Shown here piece after piece: positions 49,223 through 63,066 of a DNA stretch of 64,000 nt. Position 1 is the first letter of the stretch; every line of letters starts with the position of its first letter. Origin of the DNA: Hybos culiciformis (Eukaryota; Arthropoda; Insecta; Diptera; Hybotidae); the NCBI GenBank assembly GCA_964007475.1, contig OZ023275.1, positions 38,807,381 through 38,871,380 on the forward strand. The letters run 5' to 3'. Under the pieces are notes generated by a model. That model worked only from the letters and a program-made list of their open reading frames with translations. It was not told the DNA's origin and did no database searches. The translations under genes were made by a program, and so were the position numbers.

Positions 49223-52200
49223 TTTCCAAACTTTCATTCAAATAATTTTTTTTTCTTGTTTAGTTAACATTTAAAAGTACTAGTATTTTAAAATTGAAAA
49301 TTATTTCCCTGATTAAGTAAAATATTATGCATTTCAAATAGTTTTCAAATGAATTGATGCGGAAGCGTAATGCAGTTTGGAATTTTTAATTTTTTGTCAA
49401 ATCATTATAAAAAACAACAAGATATTTTGGGTGATAAAAATAAAATAAACTATTTCTTCTTTTTTTTTTCGCAATTATTAAGTTTATGTGTCGCGAATTT
49501 ATGGCTTCTGTTTTTATATGATAAGAAAGATATTTAATTTTTATTCTACATAGAAAGAAATTGCAATTCGGAGTGCATTGGCAAAATCATAATTAACAAA
49601 TAAATATAAAATATAATTTTCCATGACCCTATTACCAAGAACAGGAAACAATAATTAAGAAATCTAGTTTAGAAAAGCTGAGGTTGGAAAAACCTTATTA
49701 GAAAACTGCTTTCAATTTAATACACAAACTGTGGTCATACATAAAATAAAGACCAAATTATATAAAACTGGAAAATAGACGAAATTACATCTGAATTCTA
49801 AATAAACAAAGAGCAAGTAAGAGGCGATTTCGGTTATCAATATGCTAAAATAAAAAAAATACTGTAATTCGTAAATAATTCATTATAGCTATATAGTTGA
49901 TAGTCCAAGGTAATTCAAATGCTGTATTCTATTTGCTTAAATTTTATGCTGATAGCAACATAAATTTAAATATAAATTAACAAACTCTTTAATTTAAAAT
50001 AATTTTCACTATTTATTTTATATATATTGGGGAACAAACATATTTGGGGCTTCAATTGAATGAAAAATGTTTGTAAATGCATTTAAAAAAAAAAAAAAGT
50101 AAGCATATAAATACGTGTATGTAAAATATCATGTTTTCAAGAAAACCAAACATGCAGTTCTTTAGAAAAATGAAACTAGTTCATGATATAGAAAAGACAA
50201 AAACAAAAAAAAATTAAAAATAAACTTTTTTATGGAAAACACACTTCAGTAATTTAATTTTTGTCTAGAATTACATAGATTGCAAAATGTGGAAATAACA
50301 ACCTGGAAATGTGAGCCTCCATGGTGGAGAAATTAAAAGAAAACTACGTAAAAGTTCTGTTGACTTGTTGTCTGATAACTTTATGTGATATAGAATTTAT
50401 GAGTGAAATAGAAAATGAAATATTTATTATTTGTTTGGGAAAATTTGTCCTGTTTATTGTAAGAATCCTGTATTAATTGCTTGAGAAAATTAAATTTTAA
50501 AAATCAATCAAATATAATGAGAATTCAAAACCGACAAACATAATTTTAAATTTAATTTTCGTAGAAAGTGCTAAAAAAAATAATAAAAAAAAACGGAAAC
50601 TTCGTATAGGACAATTGGATTATAATTTTTGTACATCGTCTGTAAATAAAACATAATATAATGTAATATGCCGTAGCTCTATACATTACATAGATATATG
50701 AATATAGCTTAAAAAACTTATAACATGTTCGTATTAATTATTTACCTATGTACATTGCACAGTTAAGATATCAGCCCATGCATGTTATAAATTTATGCAA
50801 TATTAATTTTCACTCTGTTGCTATCATTTTATCGCAATTTACCAATTAACCTAGGTCCTAAAAAAAATAAATTTTATCACTTGAACTTTTGTTGGCATTT
50901 CTTACACTAATTTCATTTATTGTATCTAACTAAACGTTTAATGTTTATTTTCAAAGTTTGATTTGTTTGTTTTTAATTTAAATGTGAGTTCTACTTTCAA
51001 CAAAGAGGATACCTTGAGATATATTAAATATCATAAAAATTACAAATTATTTTTGGTTATACACTAATTTAATTTTTCTATTTTGAGAAGAAAATTCCCA
51101 AAGATATTCTGTATGAAACTATATATTTACTCTTAAAAAAGAGTTATAACTTCTTGCACAGGTTAAAATCAGAATTGCTGCTAAAATGTGTTCTATTCTA
51201 ACTATAATAGTGATAAAACTTTTCATCAATTTTCATCGATTTGACAATCATTAATATTTGAAAAAACCAAACAAAAAAGCTCAAACGTTTACCTGTTTCT
51301 TAAATCACTATGCACACAGGTCATCAATGACTCGCAATTATTTTTATAAAAATTAAAAATAAATATATAAATAGGAATTTCATTTATTTATAAAAGATAC
51401 GTGTATTGTATATATTTATGATTTTTATTTGCTACATACTATACATAATCGAGATAAAAATATTGTTAACGCTCCTTAATATAATTTGATTATATTTTTA
51501 ATTTTTTATTTTTATTTTGCTAATTCATTGATCTTTAATGAATCAAAATTGTATGTAGTTGCATATATGGTACGCACCTGTGAATTTATTATCAGTGTCA
51601 TTCAATCTGAAATTCATTCAACATTTACTTTTGTTCACTTATAAAATATAAATTTTTTATAAACCACTTGAGATTAAACAACAAAAATAATAATTATAAA
51701 AAAAAAATTATACTAATAATAATAAATAAATAAATTAATAAATAAATCTTATGCATGCGAGCGTAATACAGGGGTATGAAAGTTATTTTGAGACATTTAC
51801 ATATTAAATAGTTAATAATTTTTAACTAAGAAATTATAGTATAATTGATTACCAATAAGCGAAAAGAAACGAAAACAGTTTCTTAAGTCTCTAGTAAGTC
51901 AAAATTGGAACTACTATATTTGAATTTTTTGGAACTACTTGAAGAATTGGTACAGAAGGTAAGCTACTATGCCTCTAATAACCTCTACTAAAACTTCTTT
52001 TTTTTTTCGTACACTGTGTCTGTAATTTATGTATTCAATTTTTATTTTTTATTCTATAGTATTATAATTTTTTAATTGAAAAAAATTCTTAGAAATCAAA
52101 ATTCCCACGAAAAAATTCAGGTACACAATATTCTGAATTGAAAAAAAATAATATTATATCCTTTTTTTTTATGATACAATTGCATTGTCCCCAATTTTTT

Positions 52201-55200
52201 TTTTTTGCCTTGAACATACAACAGAATAATTGTCGCTTCCGTCAAGATTTAAAAAAAAAAAAATCTTTTGTCAAAAAAATTAAAAAAAATAACACTATGA
52301 AATTTTGTAATAAATATAAAATTTATCAATTATATGTACAATAAATAAATATAAAAATTAACGAATTGTGAAAATCGCCGAATCAAATTTATTACATAAA
52401 TCATTTATACTTCAAAGTATATTTTGCGGTTTACATTTCGTATCAAAATATTTGAAATTTTAAAAGAGTTTTACATTTTTAGCTTTTAAACAATATTTTA
52501 ATCCGTGTCGTCGCGCCATAATGTCAAAACCTAAACTTTATACATTTGATGTATACGATCTGGAATATACAAAATTTTTTTGTTTAATTAAAATAATAAA
52601 AACTTTGTCTTTATCAAAATAATAATAATAATCGCAGCATAAAAAACGATATTAAAGGGTCAATTAAACACTCATATGTGTTTCCTTCTGGGACATAGCC
52701 AAATATTCAATTGGATTTCAAAAGTTATTTTATCATGTAATAACACATGTACATAAATGTCTATATGTATATTATAGAATAGTACAGAGTTTGTTAAAAA
52801 TTTGTTAAATCATAAAACATTAATAAATTCCCTGGATTTTTACAGAAATCAGGAATAAAAAAATTGATATATTTATATTTTATCTCTTCACAAATTCTGA
52901 AATTGAAATTATAAAGAAATCTGCTGAAACAATATTTTACTTTTAGGGTCACAATAAAAATATTTTTAACTTGATTATAATACAAGTTAAAGTTGATCTG
53001 AGTGTTAGCAAAATTCTATTTTTTCAAACCGAACATGAAATATTTATCTAGTCCTCAAATAGGTACAGGCGTTTGAAGTCTTTTTATATGATAATACATA
53101 GCAAATCTTTCAAAAATTTTCACAATCAAATTTTCATTTATCTATTGTTTTATAACAAGTGTGCTATTTAAACATAGCTTAGTTCTTAAACATTTTTTTC
53201 GCTTTATACCTGCTGTTTATTATATAAATGTAATCATTGAAATATAACTAAAATTCTGGTCAAAGAAGAAGTTAAAAAAAAAAGAATAATTCAACAGATT
53301 TCTATTAATAAAACAACAGATCTAAGAAGGTATAATTTAACAAATTGAAACTGTTAAACGAAAGAAATTATACAGAAAATATAATTTTATTTTGTTAGGG
53401 AAATAATAATAATCATGTTGAACTCTTTAGTCTTTACTGCTACATATACATAAAAATAATTTGATAGATTATTATAATGTTTAAATATTAACTTTTGAGA
53501 GATCAGTTGGCAAGGTAATTTAATTAAATTTAATTTTGCTGCCAGTAAATTCGTATTTACATTTTAAAAGCTAAATTTAAAATACAATACATTTTAAATT
53601 GTACCTATTTATGTGAAATTTCTTATTTTTATAATTAATTTTGTATTAAATTTTTTAACATTAATTTTAATTTAATGAGAATGACATTCTTAATAATGAG
53701 CCTAATCCATTTAGATCAAAAAAAAAGTTTACATACAACTATAAACATGAAAAATCTATAAAGACGAAATTATAGTTATCAATGACGAAATCATAATTAT
53801 CAAAAATTTGATATTATTAATATTTTTAGAAAATTTTGAACTCCATTCCAGAGCCGAAAAATATTTTGATGCTGAAAATTTAGATAATAATATTCATATA
53901 CTTATACATATTTGTACATATAAAAAATGCTATTGTACCACATATACGGAAATAATCTATGTTCACGGACGAAAATATTTTTATGATGAAAAGAAGTAAA
54001 AAAATTGATGACAGCCACAAGGTTATGTTGCAATTAAATGACAACATGTCTGGGGCCAATCTCTTTTCAAATAAAAGATTTTTTGTTATATTTTTTTTTT
54101 AGTTTTTTCGTATACAAAAGATCTAGTTTTAATAACAAACTTTTTTTTCCTTCCTCATCATATCAAAAGGAAAACAATTCTTTTTTAAAAATAAATTTTT
54201 CACTAAGAAAAAAATATGCCGCAAATATTTAGTTTTAAATTTTTTATGCAATACAATTTTTAATATTTTTCTTTTTATGTGCAAATGTGGCTAGACAGTT
54301 TGAATTTATAACTAAAGTCGATTTTTCCTTGTTATTCCAATGCATAAGACACAATTTTTATTTTGAAACTAGATCCATCGAACAAGTTTCCCAAATTGTA
54401 GACCTGAGCTTCGATTTATTTGAACATTAATCCAGTGTTACGAAATTTACTCCCATCTTTATGTTTTACAGATTCATACATTTTTCCGGAAATTAATTAA
54501 AATAGATACCTACTATAAGTGTTGTTATAACTGATTACCTATAGTCCTATATGATGTGGATTGTTTATTTCTAGCTACTAGATACAAAAATTTTAACGCT
54601 AATCAATTTTTCTCAGTAGATTTTCTTAAAAAAAGAATGACAAAAAAATATTAAAGAATAAAAAAAATTAAATTAAAACTTGCGTAAGTATGATTAAAAA
54701 TCCTTTGAGGATATGCTTTTATAAGGATAAAAAAATACATGTGGTTTTATACATCTAGCTGGAAAATATTAAAAATAACACTGAACTACATAACTGAAAA
54801 AAAAAACTATATTTTGCAAAGATACATCTAATACCTATATATATCTATACAATTTTATATTATTTATTATTATTATTATTTTTTTCGAAAAATAACAGAA
54901 AGTTTATAATCCTTTCCTTTTTTTTTGTTAAGAAAATTTTACTTGAATTCCTGAAAATATTAACAACTGTCATTGTACGCATCCTTTTGATTCTTTCAAA
55001 ATAAATATTTTTATTTTTGTATTTTTTGCACAAAAAAATATTTCTTTAAAATAAAATTATTTCTTACAACTATTATTTTTTCCATTTATTTTTTGAAAAA
55101 TAAGGATTCAAGTCTAATTTAATACATTAGATTGTTCAATTATTTCGAAGGAATGATCCAACGTTCGTACTTAGTTTCAATTGTATTTGCCTTAATTATT

Positions 55201-55482
55201 TGGCTGATCGGCAGTTTCAAGAATTTCCCGTTCATGTGGAGTAATTCTTAATATTCTGAAAGTACTTCTCTTAGACTGTGATGATCTGATGCAAAGTGAT
55301 TTTAATTATTTGTGTTTCTGATTTATTGAAAATTATCCTCAATTAATTAAGAAGTGTGATAAGAAGAGTTTTATTTGAGAATAATTTTTATAACTTGTTC
55401 AAATTATTACACCGTTAATATTAAAGTTTAAAATTTTTCATCTTGTATATAAAATAAATTTTAATGTGCATGTCTTCGATAA

Positions 55483-55623
55483 GTTGTATTTACATTCGCA
55501 AATTTAGCTCGGTAAATGGTCTTTTACATGCATCAATACACATGCAATTATAGGGAAATGTAAATTGTATTTACATTTCCCTGTGATGTAAATTGTATTT
55601 ACATTTCCCTATATTGTATTTAC
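55483..55623. repeat. Repeated and palindromic TTGTATTTACATTTCCCT motif
   Basis: TTGTATTTAC recurs about four times (near 55484, 55565, 55593 and 55613). One copy forms a perfect hairpin, with arms AGGGAAATGTAAAT (55552-55565) and its complement (55569-55582) and a 3-nt loop. A 25-base near-duplicate follows at 55586-55610. Confidence 0.65.
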
Positions 55624-55680
55624 TTATATCATTTTGAACTGAAATAATATCTCTCACACTCACAATATTTCTCTTTTTTC

Positions 55681-55810
55681 CTTTTATCTCTAAAAGAAAG
55701 AGAAATTAAAGAATTAACGTGGAAAAATTCCCTTGGCTTCTTTTATCTGTAAAATAAAGAGAAATTAAAGGATAATTAACGTGGAAAAATTCCCTTGGCT
55801 TCTTTTATCT
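55681..55810 (+). repeat. About 60-bp tandem duplication, two copies plus a partial
   Basis: Copy 1 (55681-55739) and copy 2 (55740-55801) share CTTTTATCT, AAAGAGAAATTAAAG, AATTAACGTGGAAAAATTCC and CTTGGCTT, differing by a few substitutions and a small indel. CTTTTATCT begins a third time at 55802. The high identity suggests a recent slippage or unequal-crossover event. Confidence 0.85.
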
Positions 55811-55885
55811 TTATTTTTTATTATAAATTATCTCTATATTCTCTCTTTGCAACTCCCTCTCACATGCACATTAAAGCAGTATAGA

Positions 55886-56013
55886 ATACATGTTAATCAA
55901 ATTTGTTATACAGCTCGTGATATAATCGGTCTCGTGATATAATATTGACGAGTGTCTATGTGTTTGTGTGTATACACAACTCGCAAGAATAACAAATTTT
56001 CATAACATGTATT
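55886..56013. repeat. Short inverted repeat (25-bp arms) enclosing a 17-bp tandem
   Basis: The left arm AATACATGTTA..AAATTTGTTAT (55886-55910) is mirrored by ATAACAAATTTTCATAACATGTATT (55989-56013), with about 3 mismatches. Inside are two copies of CTCGTGATATAAT (near 55914 and 55931). It could be a tiny MITE or a fold-back sequence. No target-site duplication was established. Confidence 0.5.
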
Positions 56014-58331
56014 GTAATCTACTATTAATAAATTCATAACAAATTATCTATTTTCAAATTTATAAATTTATATACTTGTTCTTTTTAATATTTAATATTT
56101 TCATCCCTTGACTTAATTTAACAACTAATTACGATGATAAATAAATATTAAGACAACTGTTAAAAAAAAATTATATTAACTTTTTTTTAATAAAAACATA
56201 ATATGGATTTCTACCTACTGAGAGTAAATATATGTATACATTTTTTTGTTATAATTATTATCAAAATAAATATTATACTAAAAAAAATATTAAATTTCAT
56301 TGATAAACCGCAATTACAACCACCCCAAAAAAAAAGCATTCACGACGTACCATTCATATTAAAATTGGAAGAAAACCCCTTTTTAAGAATTTTATTTGAA
56401 AAAAAAAAAAGCAGGACTAAAATCCTCAATATATTTTTGAACCCACGAGAATAGTTTTTAAGGCTGATGGTGAAGTGCCCCTTAAATATTTTTTTCAAAT
56501 TTATTAATTTTAACCTTCTGTTGCGGTTACTTGACTGCACAAATTTTAAAGATTACTCTTAATATTTGAAAATAACTAAAAGATTTATATTAAATTTTAT
56601 TATTTTAACGACAAAATATTCTTAATTCATAGAAACGTCTTTTGTAAATGTGATCATTTTATCACTAACTTAGGTTCAATACATAATGTATACTGATAAA
56701 AAGATCTTTCATATTATGCGAAAAGTACGGAAAAGTAGAGATTTTGCTCAAACTACACTAAAGGCTTCTAAAAATCCAAAAATTCGTTATATGATAATTA
56801 TATTAACGACAATATTTAATATTCAGATTTCAAATGAAAACAACTACTTTCATCGGAAAAAATTGCAACATCATTTGATTCGAACTTATAATTTTACGTA
56901 TTTAAGCTTCACACACCGGGTAGTGCTGGCACATACTCCCCTGAAGAAGTAATTGTAGTATTCTATACATCTATGCCAATATAAGGTTAAGCTTCTATAT
57001 TAAACCAAAGTTAGTATGAAAAGGAAACTTTAAAAAAATAAGTGAATCCTATGTGGCCTTTACAGATAACTCCCCTAATTAAAGGTAGTTTTAAGAAAAA
57101 ACTCCCATATAATTAAAGGCGGGGTTTTATACACGATTAAAATAAAACATAAAATCAAAAATATTACCTTGAATTTCTTTTAAATTAAAGGTACATAATA
57201 TAAAGAAAATCGAAAATTGAAAATAAATTTTCTTCTTGAATTAAATGAAGTCAACAGGCAAATATTATGTTTTTTTTTTACGTTCAACATTATAATGAAA
57301 GATACGATGTATTAACAACTATCATATTAAATGAATCGCTTGACTGAAGACATATCCTTTGGGAAAACCAACTACTTACTTTACTGGCTATAAACAATTC
57401 ATTATATTTTCTTTCATGATGATGGACAAAAATAAGGACATAAATCCTCTCCGGAAAGGAAATTCAATACCACTTTAAATATATAAAATTCTTTATAGAT
57501 ATATATACATACATTTTTTTTTTTGAAAAAGATAATGGCAATTTGTAGAATTTTTTTTTAACTAATAGATTCAAGTAATTACCATTTAGAACCAAATGTC
57601 TTTTTTGTGGTTGAGTAGAGATAGACAAATATTAAAAATTGTTGTCATTATTATTTTGTTAGAAATTTAACTTTCAATAATTGATACTAAAAAAAATTAT
57701 TTTAAAAAATTATATTATTCTTGATACACGTCCAGTACTGGAATGTCGAATCGAATTGGTAGATATTTAATATTATAATTAAACTAATCTTTGAATTCAA
57801 ATTTCATAAAAATATGCGTAGATATTTTTTTGATCATTTATCGTTGATGCATAATAACCCAAACTTATATTATTCAGACTAACTCACATTCAAGGAGATA
57901 TTTTCAACGACATACTATGAGAAAATATGTATAGCAAACTTTTGAAGGTTTATTAAAATACTTTCTATGAATTTTCATGAATTTATTATGTTGAATTTTG
58001 TACTTTTATTTTTTCAGATATTATTCCGTCTAACTTCAGTGTTATTCAAAAAGTACAGAATGGTAAATATAGTAAAATTGTAACAAGAAAGTTATTAAAA
58101 AACATTTTTTTTTTTGAGAAGAATTTTCAATTTAAAACAAATGATCATTTTTTTAGAAATTTAATGGAAATTGGTTTTTCAACATGCTTTGCCATAGTAT
58201 TTTATTCGTCTTATATATAGTATGACGTTATTTTTTGAATGTTCATCGAATTGATTTGTCTACAAATGCATTTTTCATTAATTTTTTTTTAGGATATAAG
58301 AAGATAAAAGCTTTTTCTGATTAGGAATTTA

Positions 58332-58337
<6 letters not shown>

Positions 58338-58375
<38 letters not shown>
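58338..58375. repeat. (AT)19 microsatellite
   Basis: 38 bases of uninterrupted AT dinucleotide repeat. Confidence 0.95.
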
Positions 58376-58378
<3 letters not shown>

Positions 58379-60361
58379 TCGATTTGTCTTTAAGTATTCT
58401 TGTTTATTTAGAGGAAAGCTCTATGTTTCCATTTATGTAATAAAATCTTGATAAAACAAACAAATTATGATAGATTGAAGATACAATGTATTTAAAAAAT
58501 AATAACGATTACTCTTTGAAGATACGTTTTCCACCCTAATCGTAAAACTAGAATAAATCTTTGAAGCTAAGCGTTTTAGAAAGTATTTCGACTTATCACA
58601 ACCTTCGATTAAATCGTATAATGTTAATTTGAACAATTCAACTCATTGAAACATAAAAACTTACAGAGTTGATCGATTTCTGTAGCAAGTTTACATCACA
58701 TTTTCGTTTAGCGGTAGTTATCTTTCGTAATTAGACGATGTAATCAATGCATTGGTACACAAGCAAATTCAAAAAACTATTTCTTCAATAACAATTTTAC
58801 CTATGTATTTAATATTCTCTTTAAAGCTAAGTATAAATAAGAATCCCCTTTTTAAAAAAAAATTTATTTATGATATTTAATAACTATAATAAAAACCTCT
58901 TTAAGTTAATGATTACGATGCGGTAGAAAAATCCCATGAGATAATTTTTCGCTTCATTGACAAGGGCGTAACATTTTCTATTATTTATTTAATATTCATT
59001 TGTCGTTAGTTAAAAAGCTTAGATAAATTTAAATTTCAGGGAAGAAGATCTATGTTATTATTTTCAGAAATATTTGATGACAAATTTTTACATTAAAGCG
59101 AATTGAAACTGTCCAGTGAAAATTTTTTAAGTATGGCTTAAGATCTTTGTTCTTAAGATCTTAAGACTTTTTAGCATCAGACCATTTTATTGCACAGGTT
59201 ATGATTACTATTAGGTTTTCTCGGATGCTACGTCTTTAACCTGTGTTATGGGATGATTAATATCAATTTCTCGAGACTTATAATTAGAAATAATTTACAA
59301 AACATTAACTAAATTACATTGCATTGAATGTATTATTGAGATTTCACTCTATTTGTTGAAGCTTTAATAATTAATGTTATCATATGTATTATATTTAAAG
59401 GTTTCATTCAAGTTGAATAAATGTAAAAAAAGAGATATTCACAACCAAGATTGTTCGAAAAAAGGCTTTTGAATTCAATCTTTCACATAGCATCTTTAGT
59501 TTCTTAGAGTATAAGATGATTTTTTGCGAAAATCTGAAATAACCTATTAATGAGAAATATCTCTTCCCTGACTTTCTTTGTTGCATTATACGCACAAAAA
59601 AAAAATAATATGGAAAATTAAATCTTAATAAAAATGTAATTTGTTTGTTCTGACATGTGTTACAAATTTTCGCAACTTATCTTTAGAGTTCTAAATATTT
59701 TTCATTTCATTACTGACTTCTCTTTTGGGAATTTCCCTTTTGTTTTCTAATAAAATTTTATTTTATTTATGTTACACATTCTTTTGTTTTCTATGGTTTC
59801 ATTTTCTGTATCAAATTTAATAACAACAATAATAAAATAGTAAAATTGAAATCAATGTAAAAGAGGATAATTTTTAAAGGATATTCCCATTCAGCAATAT
59901 AGTGTATAATGTATTACAATCAGATTTAACAGATTAAATTTTATTATTTATTTTTTTTCTGCCGGTTATATAAAGTTAAAGAAATAATTAAATATAAAAA
60001 AAAATTATGATATTTTATTAGAAGAGGTTGATTAGATATGAATTTTATATTTCTTTATGAATTAAAAAAGAAAATCAATATTTTATGAAAAAATCCAAAA
60101 TTAAAAGAAAATTTAAAAGTTTTTTTTTCCAACGGTGAAAATTTTTACTTGAAGAGCGTGCATTGACTCTGTATTGAATTCTGAATTTTTTTTGCTGTTT
60201 ATACATTGTCTTAGCCTAATTTTCAGAGAAATGTGTATGAACTTTTTAAAGGAAACAAAGCTGTATTTTAGACTAAATTCTACTTGGTGTAGCTAAAATA
60301 CAAAACTGCAGCATCTTTTAAAATATATGCTCATGACATTTGCCATCATTTTATCTCTAAT

Positions 60362-60488
60362 TTTTATTTTTATGCTTTACCATCAAATATTTGTTGCTTT
60401 TTAAAATGAAATGGAAAAGCCGAAGTACTTTATTTTTTATCTAAATAAATTTTATTATACTTTTTATTATTCAATGTCCATTAAGATA
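60362..60488 (+). repeat. Direct duplication, copy A (shorter)
   Basis: Nearly identical to 61761-61938: both hold ATGCTTTACCATCAAATATT, TTGTTGCTTTTTAAAATG, ATGGAAAAGCC.AAGTACTTT, TTTTATTATACTTTTTATTA and TTCAATGTCCATTAAGAT in the same order. Copy A lacks about 50 bases present in copy B between the AAGTACTTT and TTTTATTATAC blocks. Confidence 0.85.
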
Positions 60489-61760
60489 CAATTTATATAA
60501 TCTCAGAACGTGTTGAAGCGCTTAAACCCGCTAAAAAATTGGAGTTTTGAAAAATCCTTTTTTCATCATTTCTTAATCTTTTTCTATTTTTTGTATTTTA
60601 TAACTTAAAAAAAAATAAAAATTTAATAAAATCTTTTAAAATGCAAAGAAATGTATAATATGCAGAAACAGCAAAAAACGACAAATTTGATGCTTTTCTT
60701 TATTGCATTTCTTTTCTATGTGGAAAGCGAGAGGCAAATTAATAAAGTTTAGGACCTAATGATAAAAATAGAATCAAAGAAAACTGAACTTAAACAACCT
60801 TCTGAACACCAATATTTTAAATTACAGATATAGTTCAATCAGATTTTAATATGCTAGTTATATAAATAATAAAATAATTTAATTATAATAATCTAAGACA
60901 TAATGAGGTTTTAAAGAAATAAATTATTTTTACATAATTTATATATTTTGTCCATTAATACTGAATTTATACATATAAAATTTCATATTAGAAGAATAGG
61001 ACACTAAAGATACTTATATATAGATATACATACTTATAATATGTATAGATGACAAAAAATTCATGTAATTGGAAATTTTTGAATGAATTTTAAATGTTAA
61101 GCTCTAGGAATATTTAATAAATAAAAATTAGAATTAATGCAGTTAAGAAAAATTTGTTTATTATAAATTTAAAATGTTTTTTTTTTTTTATAAAAATTAA
61201 GCCTCAAAAACTTGATAACTTGTATATGTATACAGAAATAAGATTAAACACATTAATTTAAGATAACAATTTATAATTTTTTTTAAAAATAAACCATTTT
61301 AATGAATTTCATAATCACATTATTATTTAGGTCCTCATTATCAAGAAGGAAAAAAAATCATATTTCTTGTTTAATAATATTTATACAATTTTTTTTTTTA
61401 TTTAAAGATTTTGTTAACAAAATTCTATTTCCTAGACTTTCTTAGCAAATAATATTAAATACTCTTGAGGTCATGGATCCGTCAAGAAAATTATTTTGAA
61501 ATCTGAATATCGTCTTTTATCCAGGTCTCTTTTAATTATAGAGTTAATTGATTTATTAATAAACTAATTGAAGGCGAAATACTTACTCATTAACTCTTCT
61601 TTAACTCTTCTTTGCTTAGGGTTATAGTTAGTAAGTTAAAAAATAAGCTTAATTTTCTAATAAATTGTAATTAAAAATTTAAATTCCATATCTACAGGAA
61701 ATTTTATGCAACCCAATAATTACCTTTAACTCTAATTTTTTTATTTTGAAATTATATGTG

Positions 61761-61938
61761 TTTATTTTTATGCTTTACCATCAAATATTTGTTGCTTTTT
61801 AAAATGCAATGGAAAAGCCAAAGTACTTTGTTTTTTTATTTGTTTTTTATTATTTAAATTGAAGACATAAGATAAAAAAATTGTACACTAAATTCGGGCA
61901 TTTTATTATACTTTTTATTATTCAATGTCCATTAAGAT
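61761..61938 (+). repeat. Direct duplication, copy B (with about 50 extra bases)
   Basis: The second copy of the 60362-60488 sequence, in the same orientation about 1.4 kb downstream. Extra material, including GAAGACATAAGATAAAAAAA and TTGTACACTAAATTCGGGCA, lies between about 61830 and 61900. I cannot tell from one genome whether B gained or A lost it. Confidence 0.85.
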
Positions 61939-62167
61939 GTACATATTTATATATTTGTATACAGTGCTATGCCTACAAAATATGAAGTATATAAGTATTT
62001 TTAATACATAATATATCTATATATATTTGTACATATAATAAAATGGTATTGTACATAAATTTGATTACATACTATATGCCCCATAATATAATGTTGAACC
62101 AAAATATATGTACAATAAAGTGTTTCCGTTGAAGATTTTTTATTAACAAGAACAGAATTCTAATTTT

Positions 62168-62213
62168 GAACAAATAAATTAAAAATGTTTGAACAAATAA
62201 ATTAAAAATGTTT
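62168..62213 (+). repeat. 23-bp tandem duplication
   Basis: Two adjacent identical copies of a 23-mer beginning GAACAAATAAATTAAAAATG. Confidence 0.85.
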
Positions 62214-62389
62214 TAGACGGTAATTGCTGATTTGCATACTTACAAGCATTATTAAAACGTTTTTATTAGTTCACTTTGTTGTTCGGTACAAATTTTGTAA
62301 TCAATTTTTCAGGCACTTCTAGATGAGATAGAGGCTTGAAAATTGGAGCATAGGTCAGAAATGCATGACAATGCAACATAATGTAAAAA

Positions 62390-62720
62390 TTATTGTGGTT
62401 CCACGGTTCCACTGATTCTGAAATCACGCCGCTGTACCGATTTGGCTGAAATTTGGAACTTAAGTAGCATTAGGATCCGAGATGGTTATAGAATATTAGA
62501 AATTTTTATCCGAGGCTCCGACGGGGGGGCTACCTTAGAAGCCGGTTTTGGAATTTACGTATATTCCGATAAAATGTTGTGGCGTTGGACCCGAAAAGTC
62601 TATTTAAAAAACTGCTTGTTGAAACGCCCTCAACTGTTACGCCAGAGCTCAATTAGGGGCTATACAACAAATTCCGAAATTTTGAAAATAAGGGGATAAA
62701 TTTCGAAATTTATATTTTTA
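62390..62720. repeat. GC-richer block, probable transposon-derived sequence
   Basis: About 330 bases with markedly higher G+C than the surroundings, including CACGCCGCTGTACCGATTTG, GGCTGAAATTTGG, GAGGCTCCGACGGGGGGGCT and GTTGTGGCGTTGGACCCGAA. An 85-codon forward open frame crosses it but shows no domain I recognise. The 'CCGATTTGGCTGAAATTTGG' phrase is reminiscent of insect repetitive elements. It lies just left of the long hairpin at 62765 and may be part of the same insertion. Confidence 0.4.
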
Positions 62721-62764
62721 TGGATAAATTCGGTTCAAATAAGATTAAAAAGGAAAAAATATAT

Positions 62765-63066
62765 AAATAAATAAAAAAAAATTTTAAAAACAACGTTTTT
62801 ATAACGGAATAAAATAACTAAAAAGTAAAAAATATAATCAGAATTGATAACCTCATACCGATTTCCCTGAAAATTAATTCTCACGAAAAATGTGGGGCGC
62901 CTAAAATTGAATATTTTTATCAATATTGTTTATCACACGCGCCCCACGTTTTTCGTGAGAATTAATTTTCAGGGAAATCGGTATGAGGTTATCAATTCTG
63001 ATTATATTTTTTACTTTTTAGTTAGTTTATTCCGTTATAAAAACGTTGTTTTTTTTTTATTTATTT
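62765..63066. repeat. Long near-perfect inverted repeat (hairpin), 112-bp core arms
   Basis: 62789-62900 and 62939-63050 are reverse complements over 112 bases with only two differences by my reading, separated by a 38-base loop. Weaker A/T-run pairing extends the arms to about 62765 and 63066. The inner ends carry GTGGGGCGC/GCGCCCCAC. Neither arm codes for protein. It could be a fold-back transposon, or a hairpin-RNA precursor if transcribed. Near-identity of the arms implies recent origin or ongoing conversion. Confidence 0.85.

Noticed and set aside
62442..62699. 85-residue open frame in the GC-rich block
   Set aside because: No recognisable domain. The block looks like repetitive DNA, and the frame is explained by its lower stop-codon density.
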